57,202 bases of DNA, from NCBI GenBank assembly GCA_038745625.1, contig JBCDLG010000005.1, positions 1 to 57,202 of the forward strand, written 5' to 3'. This DNA comes from Parvularcula sp038745625. Its GTDB lineage: Bacteria; Pseudomonadota; Alphaproteobacteria; Caulobacterales; Parvularculaceae. The notes beneath the pieces are model-generated. The model ran no database searches and was not told the origin of the DNA. It saw only the letters and a program-made list of their open reading frames with translations. The stretch's first letter is position 1, and the number at the start of each line of letters is the position of its first letter. Shown here piece by piece: positions 16,999 to 24,856 of the stretch. The position numbers were made by a program, and so were the translations under genes.

Positions 16999-17385
16999 CT
17001 AGAGCACCTGCATCAACTGGATGAGGTTCCCGCAGGTGTCGTTGAACACCGCGATCTTCGCCTCGCCCGCCTTCATCGGCGGTTGTGTGAATTCGACGCC
17101 TTCGGCCTTGAGCTTTTCATACTCGGCTTCAATGTCTGGAACACTAAAGGCTGTCCACGGTATCCCATCGGCCATCAGTGCGTTTTGAAAGGTCTGAGAA
17201 GCGGGATGCTCGTTGGGCTCAAGCGCCAACTCAACACCAGCAGGTTCTTCTGGTGAAACCAGCGTCAACCAACGATGCTCCCCGATCGGAATATCGTGCT
17301 TGACCTGAAACCCCAGCTTATTCGTGTAGAAATCGTGTGCCTTGGCCTGATCATCCACAATGACACTCTTGATATACATCTTCAT
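16999..17385 (-). CDS. VOC (glyoxalase/bleomycin-resistance fold) protein
   Basis: A 128-aa single-domain VOC protein with paired beta-alpha-beta-beta-beta modules: Ser-Val-Ile-Val-Asp-Asp-Gln-Ala-Lys-Ala-x-x-Phe-Tyr-x-x-Lys-Leu-Gly-Phe at the start and Phe-Asn-Asp-Thr-Cys-Gly-Asn-Leu-Ile-Gln-Leu at the end. The family includes metal-dependent lyases, isomerases and dioxygenases; the substrate here is unknown. It overlaps the upstream ArsR gene by 4 bp (ATGA), so it is probably that regulator's target. Confidence 0.85.
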   Translation of the reverse strand: MKMYIKSVIVDDQAKAHDFYTNKLGFQVKHDIPIGEHRWLTLVSPEEPAGVELALEPNEHPASQTFQNALMADGIPWTAFSVPDIEAEYEKLKAEGVEFTQPPMKAGEAKIAVFNDTCGNLIQLMQVL

Positions 17386-17696
17386 TTTGTCTCTCCCTCA
17401 GAGAATGGTTGGAGCCACGGATTGATCATATCGGGCAGTGACGTTGCCTTCAGTGAGTGAACTTTCGTCCGCCCACGCCATGCGGTGGTGATCAAACCCG
17501 CCTGCTCCAACGTGCTCAAATGCCTTGATATAGCCTGCCGAGAAATGGTCACCGCGTACTCCTCGAAAAGGCGTGCACAGATCTCGAACAAGCTCTGATC
17601 ATTGCGTTTTCTCAGCTCATCAAGAATCAACAGCCTTGTCTCGTCGCCAAGAGCGCGAAACAGTGTGCTGAGGTTCTCATCAAATGGAACACCCAT
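17382..17696 (-). CDS. ArsR-family transcriptional repressor
   Basis: A 104-aa winged-helix regulator: Phe-Arg-Ala-Leu-Gly-Asp-Glu-Thr-Arg-Leu-Leu-Ile-Leu near the start and Ile-Ser-Arg-Gln-Ala-Ile-Ser-Arg-His-Leu-Ser-Thr-Leu-Glu-Gln-Ala-Gly-Leu-Ile as the recognition region. No metal-binding ELCVCDL motif is present, so it is probably not an arsenic/metal sensor. A 20-bp inverted repeat begins 9 bp upstream of its ATG and is its likely operator. It is co-transcribed with the VOC gene. Confidence 0.87.
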   Translation of the reverse strand: MGVPFDENLSTLFRALGDETRLLILDELRKRNDQSLFEICARLFEEYAVTISRQAISRHLSTLEQAGLITTAWRGRTKVHSLKATSLPDMINPWLQPFSEGETK

Positions 17697-17704
17697 GACG
17701 CATT

Positions 17705-17724
17705 ATGCAACGTCACTGTTGCAT
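17705..17724. promoter_or_regulatory. Palindromic operator candidate for the ArsR-VOC operon
   Basis: ATGCAAC, six bases, GTTGCAT: a perfect 7-bp inverted repeat directly upstream of the arsR start. Its position and symmetry fit an autoregulatory ArsR-family operator overlapping the start of transcription. Confidence 0.65.
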
Positions 17725-17806
17725 GTAAACAGGCATGATCAGTGAAGGGAAGAGGCACAACCTGCCCTGATACAAATATCAAGGCATCGTGATAGGAAGC
17801 CTACGC

Positions 17807-18922
17807 CTAACGCAGGCGCGCGGATTGCGAGCCTGCAAGCCCGCCTTGCAACGCGAGCACGGGGTCCTGCGGCTGGAGGTTCTTGCGCAGCTGGAAATGA
17901 AGCTGCGGGCTGGAGACCGATCCGGTGCGTCCGACTTTGGCGACCACCTGGCCTTGCCTCACAAAGTCGCCCTTCCGCACAAGGATCGCATCCGTGTGCG
18001 CATAGGCAGAGACCCAGCCGCCATCGTGGCGGATCAAAAGCAGGTTGCCATAGCCGTCGAGTTCGGAGCCGCGATAGACGACCTCACCATCAGCTGTCGC
18101 GCGCACCGGTGAGCCCATCGGCGCAGCAATGTTGATGCCGTCGCTCCGCACACCATCAATCTGATCGCCGAACTCTGTCATCACGCTGCCGCGCAAGGGC
18201 CAGGCAAAGCGGCTGCGAGCATCGACATCAGCCGGTGTTGGCGGCAGCACCGTCTCCTCGATCATCTTCGCTTCGAGGGTCCGCTGCTCTGTCGTCGTTG
18301 TCGTCGGTGAGGCAAACCCGCCTCCCAAATCTGTTCCGCCCGGAATAGCCACCCGTTGGCCCACGGACAAAGTGTAAGGCGTCATCATGTTGTTGACGGC
18401 TGCAATATCCTGCACCGACACGCCATAGCGACGCGACAGGCTGTAGAGCGTATCACCAGGCTGGACGAGGTGGGTCGAGCTGGCGCCGTAGTTCCCGGCC
18501 GGCTGCGGGGTGGTGCGCGGCGTCGGGACCGCGGGGGCGGCAATCTCGCCGAAGCGTGCCTGCTCAGCGGCCACCTGGCTGGTGCCACCCATCGGGATGA
18601 TGATGCCCTGCCCAATCGTCAGCGCATAGGGCGCTGAAAGCTGGTTCTTCGCGATAATCGCTGCTGGCGACACCGAGTAGATCCGCCCGATCGCGTAAAC
18701 CGTCTCGCCGCCCTGGACCGTGTGAAGGAGCTCACCGGTGGGCGCAGGAGCGTCATTGCTCTGATAGCTCAGATATTGCGGCGCGCCGACCGGCGTATGC
18801 CCGGGATCGGTGCCGTAGCGAACCGCTGGGGTGTCCTGCGCCGCGGCGCCGCTCACTAGGGCTGCCAAGCTGGCGAGGGTGAAACCTGCTACAAGGTGAT
18901 GGCGATAACGCACGAAAGACAT
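17807..18922 (-). CDS. LysM-M23 protein with degenerate catalytic site (NlpD/EnvC-like amidase activator)
   Basis: A 371-aa secreted protein: signal peptide (~1-29), LysM repeat 1 (~67-110), LysM repeat 2 (~151-194), a Thr-rich linker, and a LytM/M23 domain (~250-355). The zinc ligands of active M23 peptidases are changed: the His-x-x-x-Asp pair is Ser270...Asn274 and the first His of His-x-His is Gln340; only the His of Tyr-Ala-His (309) and His342 remain. By analogy with NlpD and EnvC it should bind peptidoglycan and activate an amidase during division rather than cut. It is divergent from rnr. Confidence 0.85.
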   Translation of the reverse strand: MSFVRYRHHLVAGFTLASLAALVSGAAAQDTPAVRYGTDPGHTPVGAPQYLSYQSNDAPAPTGELLHTVQGGETVYAIGRIYSVSPAAIIAKNQLSAPYALTIGQGIIIPMGGTSQVAAEQARFGEIAAPAVPTPRTTPQPAGNYGASSTHLVQPGDTLYSLSRRYGVSVQDIAAVNNMMTPYTLSVGQRVAIPGGTDLGGGFASPTTTTTEQRTLEAKMIEETVLPPTPADVDARSRFAWPLRGSVMTEFGDQIDGVRSDGINIAAPMGSPVRATADGEVVYRGSELDGYGNLLLIRHDGGWVSAYAHTDAILVRKGDFVRQGQVVAKVGRTGSVSSPQLHFQLRKNLQPQDPVLALQGGLAGSQSARLR

Positions 18923-18978
18923 CGTCGGCTCCGCTCTTCATCGTGTTCGACTCTGGGACAGGCCTGCGCCGTTCTCCG

Positions 18979-18994
18979 TTAAGAAACAGCTAAC
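18979..18994. promoter_or_regulatory. Possible CtrA-type box
   Basis: TTAA, seven bases, CTAAC, differing by one base from the alphaproteobacterial CtrA consensus TTAA-N7-TTAAC. It lies in the 135-bp divergent gap between the LysM-M23 gene and rnr. Half-site matches of this kind are common by chance. Confidence 0.3.
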
Positions 18995-19057
18995 CAGCCC
19001 TAATGCGCCCATGCCCCTTCCCGTGACCCAAAAAGCCAGGCAAAGCGCCATACATTC

Positions 19058-21304
19058 ATGTCATTTCCCTCAAAAAAAGATCTCATCGCGTATATCGAAC
19101 GCGAAAATGCTGTTCGCAAACAACCTGTTGACCGCCGCGATATCGCTCGCGCCTTCGGCATCAGAGGCCCGGCCCGCGCCGATTTGCGCGCCGTTTTAAA
19201 AGAGCTGGAGGCCGAGGGCAGCATTAACCTTGATGGCAAGAAGGCCAAGCGGCCCGGCCAATTGCCCCCCGTCACTGTTCTGGACGTCGTCGGCACAGAC
19301 AGCGAAGGCGATCTTCTCTGCGCCCTCCCCAAAGTCGAGACCGAACGCCAAGCGATCCTGCCGTCGGCGCAGGCGATGGCCTCAAAACCGCCCATCGGTG
19401 TTGGGGATCGCTTTCTCGGCCGCCTCTCTGAAAGCGGCGGTGAGCTGCGAGCGAAAGTGATCAAAGCCTTCGGCAAAAGCTCCTCCCGCATGCTTGGCGT
19501 CTTTACCGCCGACCGTAATGGCGGCCGGGTCGAGCCGGTCAGCCGCAAAGTGAAAAATGCGCTTCTCGTCGCCCGCGGCGATACGATGGATGCGGAGGAT
19601 GGCGATCTCGTCTGGGCCGAGGCCAAGCCGCAAAAGGGCTATGGCCCGCCGCGGGGCCGGGTGACCGAGCGGCTCGGCTCTGTTGATGACGCGGCGAACC
19701 TCTCACTGATTGCCCTCGCCGAACACGACATCCGCCTCGACTTTCCTGACCGCGTGATCCGCGAAGCGAACGCTCTCGATCTTGCCGCTGATCCGCACCA
19801 TGAGGATCTGCGCGACACGCCACTGGTGACGATCGACCCGGCCACCGCGCGCGACCACGATGATGCGGTCTTCGCGGAGGAGAAAGACGACGGCTTCCGT
19901 CTCCTGGTCGCGATCGCTGATGTCAGCTATTTCATCCGCCCAGGAACGGCCCTTGATGCCGAAGCGGAGCGGCGGGGCAATTCGGTCTACCTTCCCGACC
20001 GCGTGGTCCCCATGCTGCCCGAGCGGCTGTCGAACGATCTTTGCTCATTGAAAGAGGGCGAGGACCGCCTCGCGCTTGTTTGTGAGATCGAGATCGGTAA
20101 GGGCGGCGGTAAGAAATCTCACCATTTCTTCCGTGCCGTGATCAAGAACCACAAGAACCTCGCCTATGAGCGCGCCCAGGCGATCGAAGATGGGCACGAG
20201 AAGGGTCCGGACGAGGTCAAGACGCTCTTTAGGGCCTACCGCGCGCTGATGAGGGCGCGGGAACGCCGCCAGCCCCTCGATCTTGATATGCGTGAGCGCA
20301 AGCTCGTGATGGGCGAGGACGGCATGGTCGCCGGTGTCACACGGAAGGATCGTCTCGATGCGCACCGCCTGATCGAAGAGTTCATGGTGCTCGCCAATGT
20401 GTGCGCTGCCGAGACGCTGGAGGAGTTCGAGAGGACCTGCGTCTACCGTGTCCATGACCGTCCCGACCCTGAGCGTCTCGATGGCCTCCGGCTCTATCTT
20501 GAGGGCCTCGGCTACACCCTACCGAAAGGTGACGAGGTGCGAGCGTCCAACCTTAACGGCGTCCTGCAAAAGGCGCGGGAGAAGGACGAGCTCGACATCA
20601 TCGCGATGTCGGTCCTCCGTTCCCAGAGCCAAGCGGTCTATGACACGACGAATATCGGCCATTTCGGGTTGTCACTCGCGCGCTATGCGCATTTCACCTC
20701 GCCGATCAGGCGCTATGCCGATTTGACCGTGCACCGAGGGCTCGTCCGCGTACTGGGTCTCGGCGCTGGCGGCGTCGATGACGCTGACGAGATCCGCCTA
20801 CCGAAGATCGCTGAAGATATCTCCGCCTCGGAACGCGCGGCCGTCTCCGCCGAGCGGGACACCGAAGCGCGGATGCTCGCCGCCTTCCTCGAAGAGCAAA
20901 CAGGCGCGGTTTTCCAAGGCCGGATCAGCGGGGTGACGCGTGCCGGGCTCTTCATTGCGCTCGATGAGACGGGGGCAGACGGCTTCGTGCCTATGCGTTC
21001 GCTCGGTTGGGAACGGTTTGAGCATGATGAGAGCCGAAAAGCGCTGATTTCGGAACATTCGGGCGCAGCCTACACGCTCGGCCAGCCGGTACAGGCACGC
21101 CTTCTCGAGGTGACCCCGCTCCAGGGAGGCTTGCGGTTTGAGATGCTCTCCAAACCGCGCCACGCGAAAGAGGACGACGCCCCGAAAAGTCGCCATGCCA
21201 AGGCGAAGGCCGCCGCAGCCCGCGCGTCGGGCAAGAAACCGCGCAAGCCCAAACCGGCGCCAACGCCCGCGCGGCTGACCCGCAGGCCCCGCAAGAAGCG
21301 CTAG
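19058..21304 (+). CDS. rnr: Ribonuclease R
   Basis: A 748-aa 3'-5' exoribonuclease that degrades structured RNA. An N-terminal winged-helix region, cold-shock-like domains, then the RNB core with Thr-Ile-Asp-Pro-Ala-Thr-Ala-Arg-Asp-His-Asp-Asp-Ala-Val (metal-binding Asp cluster ~265-278), Arg-Arg-Gly-Asn-Ser-Val-Tyr-Leu and Phe-Thr-Ser-Pro-Ile-Arg-Arg-Tyr-Ala-Asp. An S1 domain (~620-700) follows, then a Lys/Arg/Ala-rich basic tail typical of RNase R. The ATG at 19058 has a weak ribosome site but gives the full N-terminal domain. Monocistronic. Confidence 0.95.
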   Translation: MSFPSKKDLIAYIERENAVRKQPVDRRDIARAFGIRGPARADLRAVLKELEAEGSINLDGKKAKRPGQLPPVTVLDVVGTDSEGDLLCALPKVETERQAILPSAQAMASKPPIGVGDRFLGRLSESGGELRAKVIKAFGKSSSRMLGVFTADRNGGRVEPVSRKVKNALLVARGDTMDAEDGDLVWAEAKPQKGYGPPRGRVTERLGSVDDAANLSLIALAEHDIRLDFPDRVIREANALDLAADPHHEDLRDTPLVTIDPATARDHDDAVFAEEKDDGFRLLVAIADVSYFIRPGTALDAEAERRGNSVYLPDRVVPMLPERLSNDLCSLKEGEDRLALVCEIEIGKGGGKKSHHFFRAVIKNHKNLAYERAQAIEDGHEKGPDEVKTLFRAYRALMRARERRQPLDLDMRERKLVMGEDGMVAGVTRKDRLDAHRLIEEFMVLANVCAAETLEEFERTCVYRVHDRPDPERLDGLRLYLEGLGYTLPKGDEVRASNLNGVLQKAREKDELDIIAMSVLRSQSQAVYDTTNIGHFGLSLARYAHFTSPIRRYADLTVHRGLVRVLGLGAGGVDDADEIRLPKIAEDISASERAAVSAERDTEARMLAAFLEEQTGAVFQGRISGVTRAGLFIALDETGADGFVPMRSLGWERFEHDESRKALISEHSGAAYTLGQPVQARLLEVTPLQGGLRFEMLSKPRHAKEDDAPKSRHAKAKAAAARASGKKPRKPKPAPTPARLTRRPRKKR

Positions 21305-21314
21305 TTGCTTTTAT

Positions 21315-21330
21315 TCAACCGGATGGTTGA
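21315..21330. promoter_or_regulatory. ArsR operator candidate, upstream copy
   Basis: TCAACC-GGAT-GGTTGA, a perfect 6-bp inverted repeat with a 4-bp centre, 11 bp after the rnr stop. It shares both arms with a second palindrome exactly 40 bp downstream. Confidence 0.7.
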
Positions 21331-21354
21331 CCAATATCGATGTCGCCGCCATAC

Positions 21355-21370
21355 TCAACCATATGGTTGA
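21355..21370. promoter_or_regulatory. ArsR operator candidate, copy over the start codon
   Basis: TCAACC-ATAT-GGTTGA, same arms as the copy at 21315-21330. The ATG of the ArsR gene (21363) lies within it, so repressor bound here would block both transcription and ribosome access. Confidence 0.7.
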
Positions 21371-21692
21371 GAAAAACGATCTCGATGGCATCTTTGCAGC
21401 GCTGGCTGACCCGACCCGCCGGGCACTTCTGGCTCGCCTCAGCGAAGGCGAGGCGACGGTCAGCGACCTCGCCCAACCGCTGTCGATGAGCCTCGCGGGC
21501 GCTTCGAAGCATATCCAAGTGCTTGAGCGCGCAGGGCTCGTCCGTCGGCGGAGGGAAGGCAGGCAGCATATTCTCGCGCTGGAAGCCAGGCGACTGCGCC
21601 GCGCCCATGAATGGCTCCAGCGCTATGCGGCGTTCTGGACCAGTGCCCTCGACGCTTTGGAAGATGCATTGAAGGAGAATTCCGATGACTGA
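21363..21692 (+). CDS. ArsR-family regulator (SRPBCC-linked type)
   Basis: A 109-aa winged-helix repressor with Phe-Ala-Ala-Leu-Ala-Asp-Pro-Thr-Arg-Arg-Ala-Leu-Leu and Ser-Leu-Ala-Gly-Ala-Ser-Lys-His-Ile-Gln-Val-Leu-Glu-Arg-Ala-Gly-Leu. It belongs to the subgroup paired with AHSA1/SRPBCC proteins and lacks metal-sensor cysteines. The start is set at the ATG inside the second palindrome; a TTG at 21327 would add 12 residues unlike the family. Its last codons overlap the start of the SRPBCC gene by 8 bp, so the two are co-translated. Confidence 0.88.
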   Translation: MVEKNDLDGIFAALADPTRRALLARLSEGEATVSDLAQPLSMSLAGASKHIQVLERAGLVRRRREGRQHILALEARRLRRAHEWLQRYAAFWTSALDALEDALKENSDD

Positions 21693-22206
21693 TGCTCAGC
21701 TCTATGACGACCACCTGACGATTGAGCGCAACCTGCCTGCCCCGCCGGAGAAGGTCTGGGAGTATCTGGTCGACCCCGAGCTGCGCCAGAAATGGTTTTG
21801 CGCTGGTGCAACGGATACCGAGGTCGGCGGCACGATCCTGCTCGATTTCGACCATTCCCGCATTTCAAAGGTCAACAAATCGGGCGGCACCGAATGCGCC
21901 AATCCGGTCGTGATGAAAGGGACGATCACAGCCTATGATCCGCCCAACCGGTTGGCGTTCACGTGGTTTGAGGACTCCGGTGAACAGAGCCATGTGACCA
22001 TCACGCTCACGGCGAGAGACAGCGGCACCACGCTGCATTTGATCCATGACCGGATGATCAAACCAGAGGACAAGTGGGGCGTCTCCGCGGGTTGGCACGC
22101 CCATCTCGACCTGCTGCTTGATCTCCTCTCAGGCCGCACGCCCCGCGACTTCTGGGAGCATTACGACCCGCTGGAAGCGCGGTACAAAGAGCAAGTGGGC
22201 GGTTAA
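21685..22206 (+). CDS. SRPBCC/AHSA1-domain protein
   Basis: A 173-aa START-like (Bet v1 fold) protein: Glu-Arg-x-Leu-Pro-Ala-Pro-Pro-Glu-Lys-Val-Trp-Glu-Tyr-Leu-Val-Asp-Pro-Glu-Leu at the N-terminus and the conserved Gly-Trp-x-x-His-Leu-Asp-Leu-Leu-Leu helix near the end. Such proteins bind hydrophobic ligands in a deep cavity; the ligand is unknown. It is the second gene of an arsR-SRPBCC operon. The stop overlaps that of convergent carA. Confidence 0.85.
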   Translation: MTDAQLYDDHLTIERNLPAPPEKVWEYLVDPELRQKWFCAGATDTEVGGTILLDFDHSRISKVNKSGGTECANPVVMKGTITAYDPPNRLAFTWFEDSGEQSHVTITLTARDSGTTLHLIHDRMIKPEDKWGVSAGWHAHLDLLLDLLSGRTPRDFWEHYDPLEARYKEQVGG

Positions 22207-23393
22207 GCCGCCGCCTTCTCCGTCCGCATCAGCTCGACGAACTGATCAAAGACAGGGAAACTGTCTTCAGGGCCAGGGCTCGCCTCGGGGTGGTGCTGCA
22301 CCGCCATGGCAGGCGCGCCCTTGACCTTGATGCCCGCATTGGTCCCGTCAAAAAGCGACGTGTAAGTCGCTTCAACACCGTCAGGCAGTGTCGCCTCATC
22401 CACAGCAAAACCGTGGTTCATCGAGACAATCTCGACCTTACCCGTTGCATGCTCCTTGACCGGATGGTTCGCGCCATGGTGGCCCTGCTCCATCTTCATC
22501 GTCTTCGCGCCGAGGGCCAGCGCCATCATCTGGTGGCCCAGGCAGATCCCAAAAGTCGGCACTTTCGCCTCGACAAGCTCACGAATGACCGGCACGGCAT
22601 ATTCGCCCGTTGCTGCCGGATCGCCAGGGCCGTTGCTCAAGACCACGCCGTCGGGCTTCAGCGCCATGATCTCGTCAAAGCTCGTGCTCGCTGGAACCGC
22701 TGTGACACGGCATCCAGCGAGTGTCAGGCGGTTCACAATGTTTCGTTTGACGCCGTAATCGATCAGTACACAGTGCGGTGCATCGCCGCTAAGTCCGGCC
22801 GCCGCAAAGGACATCGGACGATCCGTGGTCACCTCTTTGGCAAGGTCCATGCCGACGAGGCCTGACCAGGATTTGGCCTTCTCAATCAGCCCCTCCTGGT
22901 CGAACTGGCCGTTCGGATTGTGCGCGATCACACCCTTAGGCATGCCCTCCTCACGGATCCGCACCGTCAGCGCGCGGGTGTCGACACCGGAAAGCGCGAT
23001 GATCCCGCGCCGGCGAAGCCAAGCTTCGAAATCCAGCCGCGAGCGATGGTTCGAAGGGCTCGTCACCGCTGTGCGAACGATGCAGCCCCGCGCCGCTATC
23101 GCCGCATTGGCGGCCGCGTTCTCAATATCCTCGTCATTCACCCCAACATTACCGATATGGGGGAAGGTGAAGGTGATGATCTGCGCCGCGTAGGATGGAT
23201 CCGTCAGGATCTCTTGGTAGCCCGTCATGGCCGTGTTGAAACAAACCTCACCGACCGCCTGGCCGACAGCGCCAAATCCGTGGCCTTCGAGGACAGTGCC
23301 GTCTTCCAAAACCAAAAGACCGGTTGGACGGCGGGGGCTCAACTCTTGACTCAGTCTCAACGGCACATCATCTCCCGCGGCGCCCTTGATCAC
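22203..23393 (-). CDS. carA: Carbamoyl-phosphate synthase small subunit
   Basis: A 396-aa glutaminase subunit that supplies ammonia to CarB for arginine and pyrimidine synthesis. The N-terminal CPSase domain (Val-Leu-Glu-Asp-Gly-Thr-Val-Leu-Glu-Gly) and a class I glutamine amidotransferase domain are present, with the nucleophile in Gly-Ile-Cys-Leu-Gly-His-Gln and His/Glu in Gln-His-His-Pro-Glu-Ala. The start is uncertain: the GTG at 23393 has no clear ribosome site and no ATG follows before the domain. carB is not adjacent. Divergent from yqeY. Confidence 0.95.
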   Translation of the reverse strand: MIKGAAGDDVPLRLSQELSPRRPTGLLVLEDGTVLEGHGFGAVGQAVGEVCFNTAMTGYQEILTDPSYAAQIITFTFPHIGNVGVNDEDIENAAANAAIAARGCIVRTAVTSPSNHRSRLDFEAWLRRRGIIALSGVDTRALTVRIREEGMPKGVIAHNPNGQFDQEGLIEKAKSWSGLVGMDLAKEVTTDRPMSFAAAGLSGDAPHCVLIDYGVKRNIVNRLTLAGCRVTAVPASTSFDEIMALKPDGVVLSNGPGDPAATGEYAVPVIRELVEAKVPTFGICLGHQMMALALGAKTMKMEQGHHGANHPVKEHATGKVEIVSMNHGFAVDEATLPDGVEATYTSLFDGTNAGIKVKGAPAMAVQHHPEASPGPEDSFPVFDQFVELMRTEKAAA

Positions 23394-23518
23394 AGAGGTG
23401 AGTGGGCAGCCTTTCTCAGCGCAAACGGTCGTGTGTCTAATCAGATCCGCGAGGAGCGCAAGGGGCTAGTTAACAATGGCGAGGCGCTTTCGCAGCGACT
23501 TTGCCGAAGAGGATGACA

Positions 23519-23995
23519 ATGACCGACGAGCACGGGCAACTCGCGAAACAAGTCGCTGCCGACATGAAGGCGGCGATGAAAGACCGCGATGATAAGCTTC
23601 GACTGGCCACCCTGCGCCTGATGCAGGCCGCTATCCAAGACCGCGACATTCAGGCGCGGTCGGAGGATCGCTGCTGCGGCCTTGGCAATGACGAGGTCGA
23701 GGCGGTGCTGACCAAAATGGTCAAGCAGCGCGAAGAAAGCGCCAAGACCTACGAAGATGCAGGCCGAATCGAATTGGCGGAGCAAGAGCGCGCCGAGATC
23801 GAGATCATTCGCGCCTATCTGCCGGAGCAGATGAGCGCTGACGAGATCGCGACCGCGGTCGACGGCGTCATTTCTGATGTCGGCGCCGAGGGCCTCAAGG
23901 ACATGGGCAAATGCATGGGCGCGCTGAAGGCGGCCTATGCTGGCCGGATGGACTTCTCCGCGGCCAATAAGGTCGTCAAAGAGCGCCTGGCTTAA
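23519..23995 (+). CDS. GatB/YqeY-domain protein
   Basis: A 158-aa protein of the YqeY family, related to the tail domain of GatB and possibly tRNA-binding. Motifs: Lys-Asp-x-x-Leu-Arg-Leu-Ala-Thr-Leu-Arg-Leu near the start, Lys-Gln-Arg-Glu-Glu-Ser-Ala, Glu-x-x-Ile-Ile-Arg-Ala-Tyr-Leu-Pro, and Asp-Met-Gly-Lys-x-Met-Gly. The ATG at 23519 sits 6 nt after GAAGAGG; alternatives at 23513 and 23501 are poorer. A small insert (Ser-Glu-Asp-Arg-Cys-Cys-Gly) replaces the usual Arg-Gly-x-x-x-x-Gly loop. Part of the conserved yqeY-dnaG-rpoD order, here interrupted by an opposite-strand gene. Confidence 0.88.
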   Translation: MTDEHGQLAKQVAADMKAAMKDRDDKLRLATLRLMQAAIQDRDIQARSEDRCCGLGNDEVEAVLTKMVKQREESAKTYEDAGRIELAEQERAEIEIIRAYLPEQMSADEIATAVDGVISDVGAEGLKDMGKCMGALKAAYAGRMDFSAANKVVKERLA

Positions 23996-24717
23996 CCGGC
24001 CCGGCGCTTTCTCGCCTTGGCGATGAGTGCGAGGCCAGCCGGGAACAGGAGCAACGCGCCTGGTACCGGGATCTCGCCGATAGGATCATCGAAGTTGAGC
24101 GTCGGGGGCGGAATGAGACCGCCCGGACCCGAGAGCCCTGGGAAGACGACCTGAGGCAGCTGGCCAATCGGGCCGATCGCTGTCGGGCCGCCGAGGGGAT
24201 CGACCATAGCCGTCTGCAGCGGCGTGGTCGGAATGCCTGAAAACGTGCCATCGGCCGAGCCGCCTAGGCTCGTCGGAACCAGCTGAACGACTTCGGTCAC
24301 AGGGCCACCGACACCCACCCATTCAGATGGACTGTCCACGGTACCCTTGCCGTAAAGGCCCGCATCGACGATCCGCTGATAAAGCCCCTGCTCCTGCGCC
24401 TCGTAAAACTCGCGGACTTGGCCCTCCGACCGCTCGCGGAAGGCATCGATGTCTTCCGACGACAGCGACGCTATCACGATCGGTTCGGCATCCAGTGTTC
24501 CGTAGGCCTCGTCGGCCGTCGCCTGGCGCTCCGTCGCGGCAGCCCATGCCTCGTCGGTCAGCTCTGTTGCCTCGCCAACGATCATCGAGCCAAACAGGGC
24601 CAGGCCCCCTGCCGTGCCGAGGAGGAGCAGCAGCAAAACGAGCACAAGATTGCGCAGCGCCCTCGGAGCACTCGCATCAAAGCCAGTCTGCGCAGTTTGG
24701 GGATCCTCAATCGTCAC
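23992..24717 (-). CDS. Membrane-tethered protein with PEP-CTERM-like tail, unknown function
   Basis: A 241-aa protein with an N-terminal transmembrane helix (~24-45), a charged helical region (~50-110), a Gly/Pro/Leu-rich low-complexity stretch, and a C-terminal Ile-Pro-Val-Pro-Gly-Ala motif, hydrophobic helix and Lys-Ala-Arg-Lys-Arg-Arg end, the layout of exosortase substrates. I recognise no catalytic domain. It is transcribed against yqeY and dnaG and breaks their usual adjacency, so it is probably a later insertion. Its stop overlaps the yqeY stop. Confidence 0.65.
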   Translation of the reverse strand: MTIEDPQTAQTGFDASAPRALRNLVLVLLLLLLGTAGGLALFGSMIVGEATELTDEAWAAATERQATADEAYGTLDAEPIVIASLSSEDIDAFRERSEGQVREFYEAQEQGLYQRIVDAGLYGKGTVDSPSEWVGVGGPVTEVVQLVPTSLGGSADGTFSGIPTTPLQTAMVDPLGGPTAIGPIGQLPQVVFPGLSGPGGLIPPPTLNFDDPIGEIPVPGALLLFPAGLALIAKARKRRAG

Positions 24718-24856
24718 AGATGCCGTTAACCTTTGATTGCGCTGCAGAAAGCAGCTCCTGCCGACCGAGGTGCAAGTTTCCGACCATACAACAAATTTGC
24801 TAAAATGTTGAGTGTTTCGTGTAGCACGGGTGATCGGATGCCTTTACGATTTCCAG

